A stretch of DNA of 64,000 nucleotides, from NCBI RefSeq assembly GCF_030865425.1, contig NZ_JAVFCB010000004.1:370076-434075 (forward strand), written 5' to 3'. The notes under the pieces were generated by a model. The model was not told where the DNA came from. It saw nothing but the letters and a program-made list of their open reading frames with translations, and did not search any database. Each line of letters begins with the position of its first letter. Positions within the stretch are counted from its first letter, which is position 1. Of this stretch, positions 63,780 through 64,000 are shown in pieces. A program made the position numbers and the translations under genes. The DNA is from Microbacterium capsulatum. GTDB lineage: Bacteria > Actinomycetota > Actinomycetes > Actinomycetales > Microbacteriaceae.

Positions 63780-63876
63780 ACCATTCCTGGTGCTTGCGTC
63801 CACTTTGTGGTTCTCGACGTACGGTCGACAACCACGACAACACAATCGTTTTGTCTTGTCGTTACACGTCAATAGT

Positions 63877-63995
63877 GTTTCGGCGGCCATAGCGTGAGGG
63901 AAACGCCCGGTCACATTCCGAACCCGGAAGCTAAGCCTCACAGCGCCGATGGTACTGCAGGGGGGACCCTGTGGGAGAGTAGGACACCGCCGGAC
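63877..63995 (+). rRNA. rrf: 5S ribosomal RNA
   Basis: It begins GTTTCGGCGGCCATAGCG and ends ACACCGCCGGAC; the two ends pair as helix I. The internal CCGAACCCGGAAGCTAAGC is conserved. It is complete, about 119 bases, and 97 bases after 23S. The window ends 5 bases later. Confidence 0.95.
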
Positions 63996-64000
63996 TTCTT

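Overview
The window is about 70% GC apart from an rRNA operon at its right end. The rRNA sequences, gene order and protein families point to an actinobacterium of the family Microbacteriaceae. The 16S gene reads like Microbacterium or a very close genus; this is recognition from memory, not a database search. Almost all of the window is ordinary chromosome. I see no prophage, transposase, plasmid function or CRISPR array.

Layout. 1-4.7 kb: the 3' part of a cation-efflux gene, divergent ligD and ku (two-protein end joining) and a DedA membrane protein. 4.7 kb: tRNA-Leu(UAG). 4.9-9.4 kb: a compact Tad-type pilus/secretion operon with an ATPase, two TadB/C-like membrane proteins, a pilin-like peptide and three TadE/G-like pseudopilins. 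9.5-13.2 kb: a phosphonate/phosphite-type ABC transporter behind a candidate PHO box. 13.2-15.7 kb: an MFS transporter and a DUF222/HNH protein. 15.9-22.5 kb: prfB, an NlpC/P60 protein, ftsEX and smpB, with a LysR/YeiH pair lying between ftsX and smpB. 22.5-29.4 kb: an S9 peptidase, metF-metE, lexA and a divergent LysM protein (SOS module). 29.4-33.4 kb: hisC-hisB-hisH-hisA-sseB-like. 33.4-37.7 kb: a PLP decarboxylase, a DUF1844 protein, infC-rpmI-rplT and a TrmH-family methyltransferase. 37.7-44.3 kb: a two-component system, a TAXI-family binding lipoprotein and a glutamate-type ABC transporter (gluABCD). 44.3-47.9 kb: pheST. 47.9-51.1 kb: a TPP riboswitch, thiM and a ThiE-ThiD-TenA triple fusion. 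51.1-58.0 kb: argCJBDFH. 58.0-64.0 kb: a double promoter and 16S-23S-5S rRNA.

The most interesting observations are: (1) a co-linear block in which a response regulator, a histidine kinase and a TAXI-type lipoprotein precede a glutamate ABC transporter, with an 11-bp-phased direct repeat before gluA; this suggests a three-part extracellular glutamate sensor. (2) A 26-codon ORF with six Arg codons near its end upstream of argC, a candidate arginine attenuator. (3) A recurring TANNNT-6 nt-start codon arrangement that predicts leaderless mRNAs and helps decide starts. (4) infC starting at an ATC codon. (5) A strong excess of the palindrome GGATCC in several reading frames. (6) Copies of a short CTGAGCCTGTCGAAG-like repeat, one of them apparently inside pheT. 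(7) A TPP aptamer whose 3' strand carries the thiM ribosome binding site.

Functions are inferred from reading the translated sequences, so family calls are firm but substrates often are not. Regulatory sites are pattern matches made by eye.
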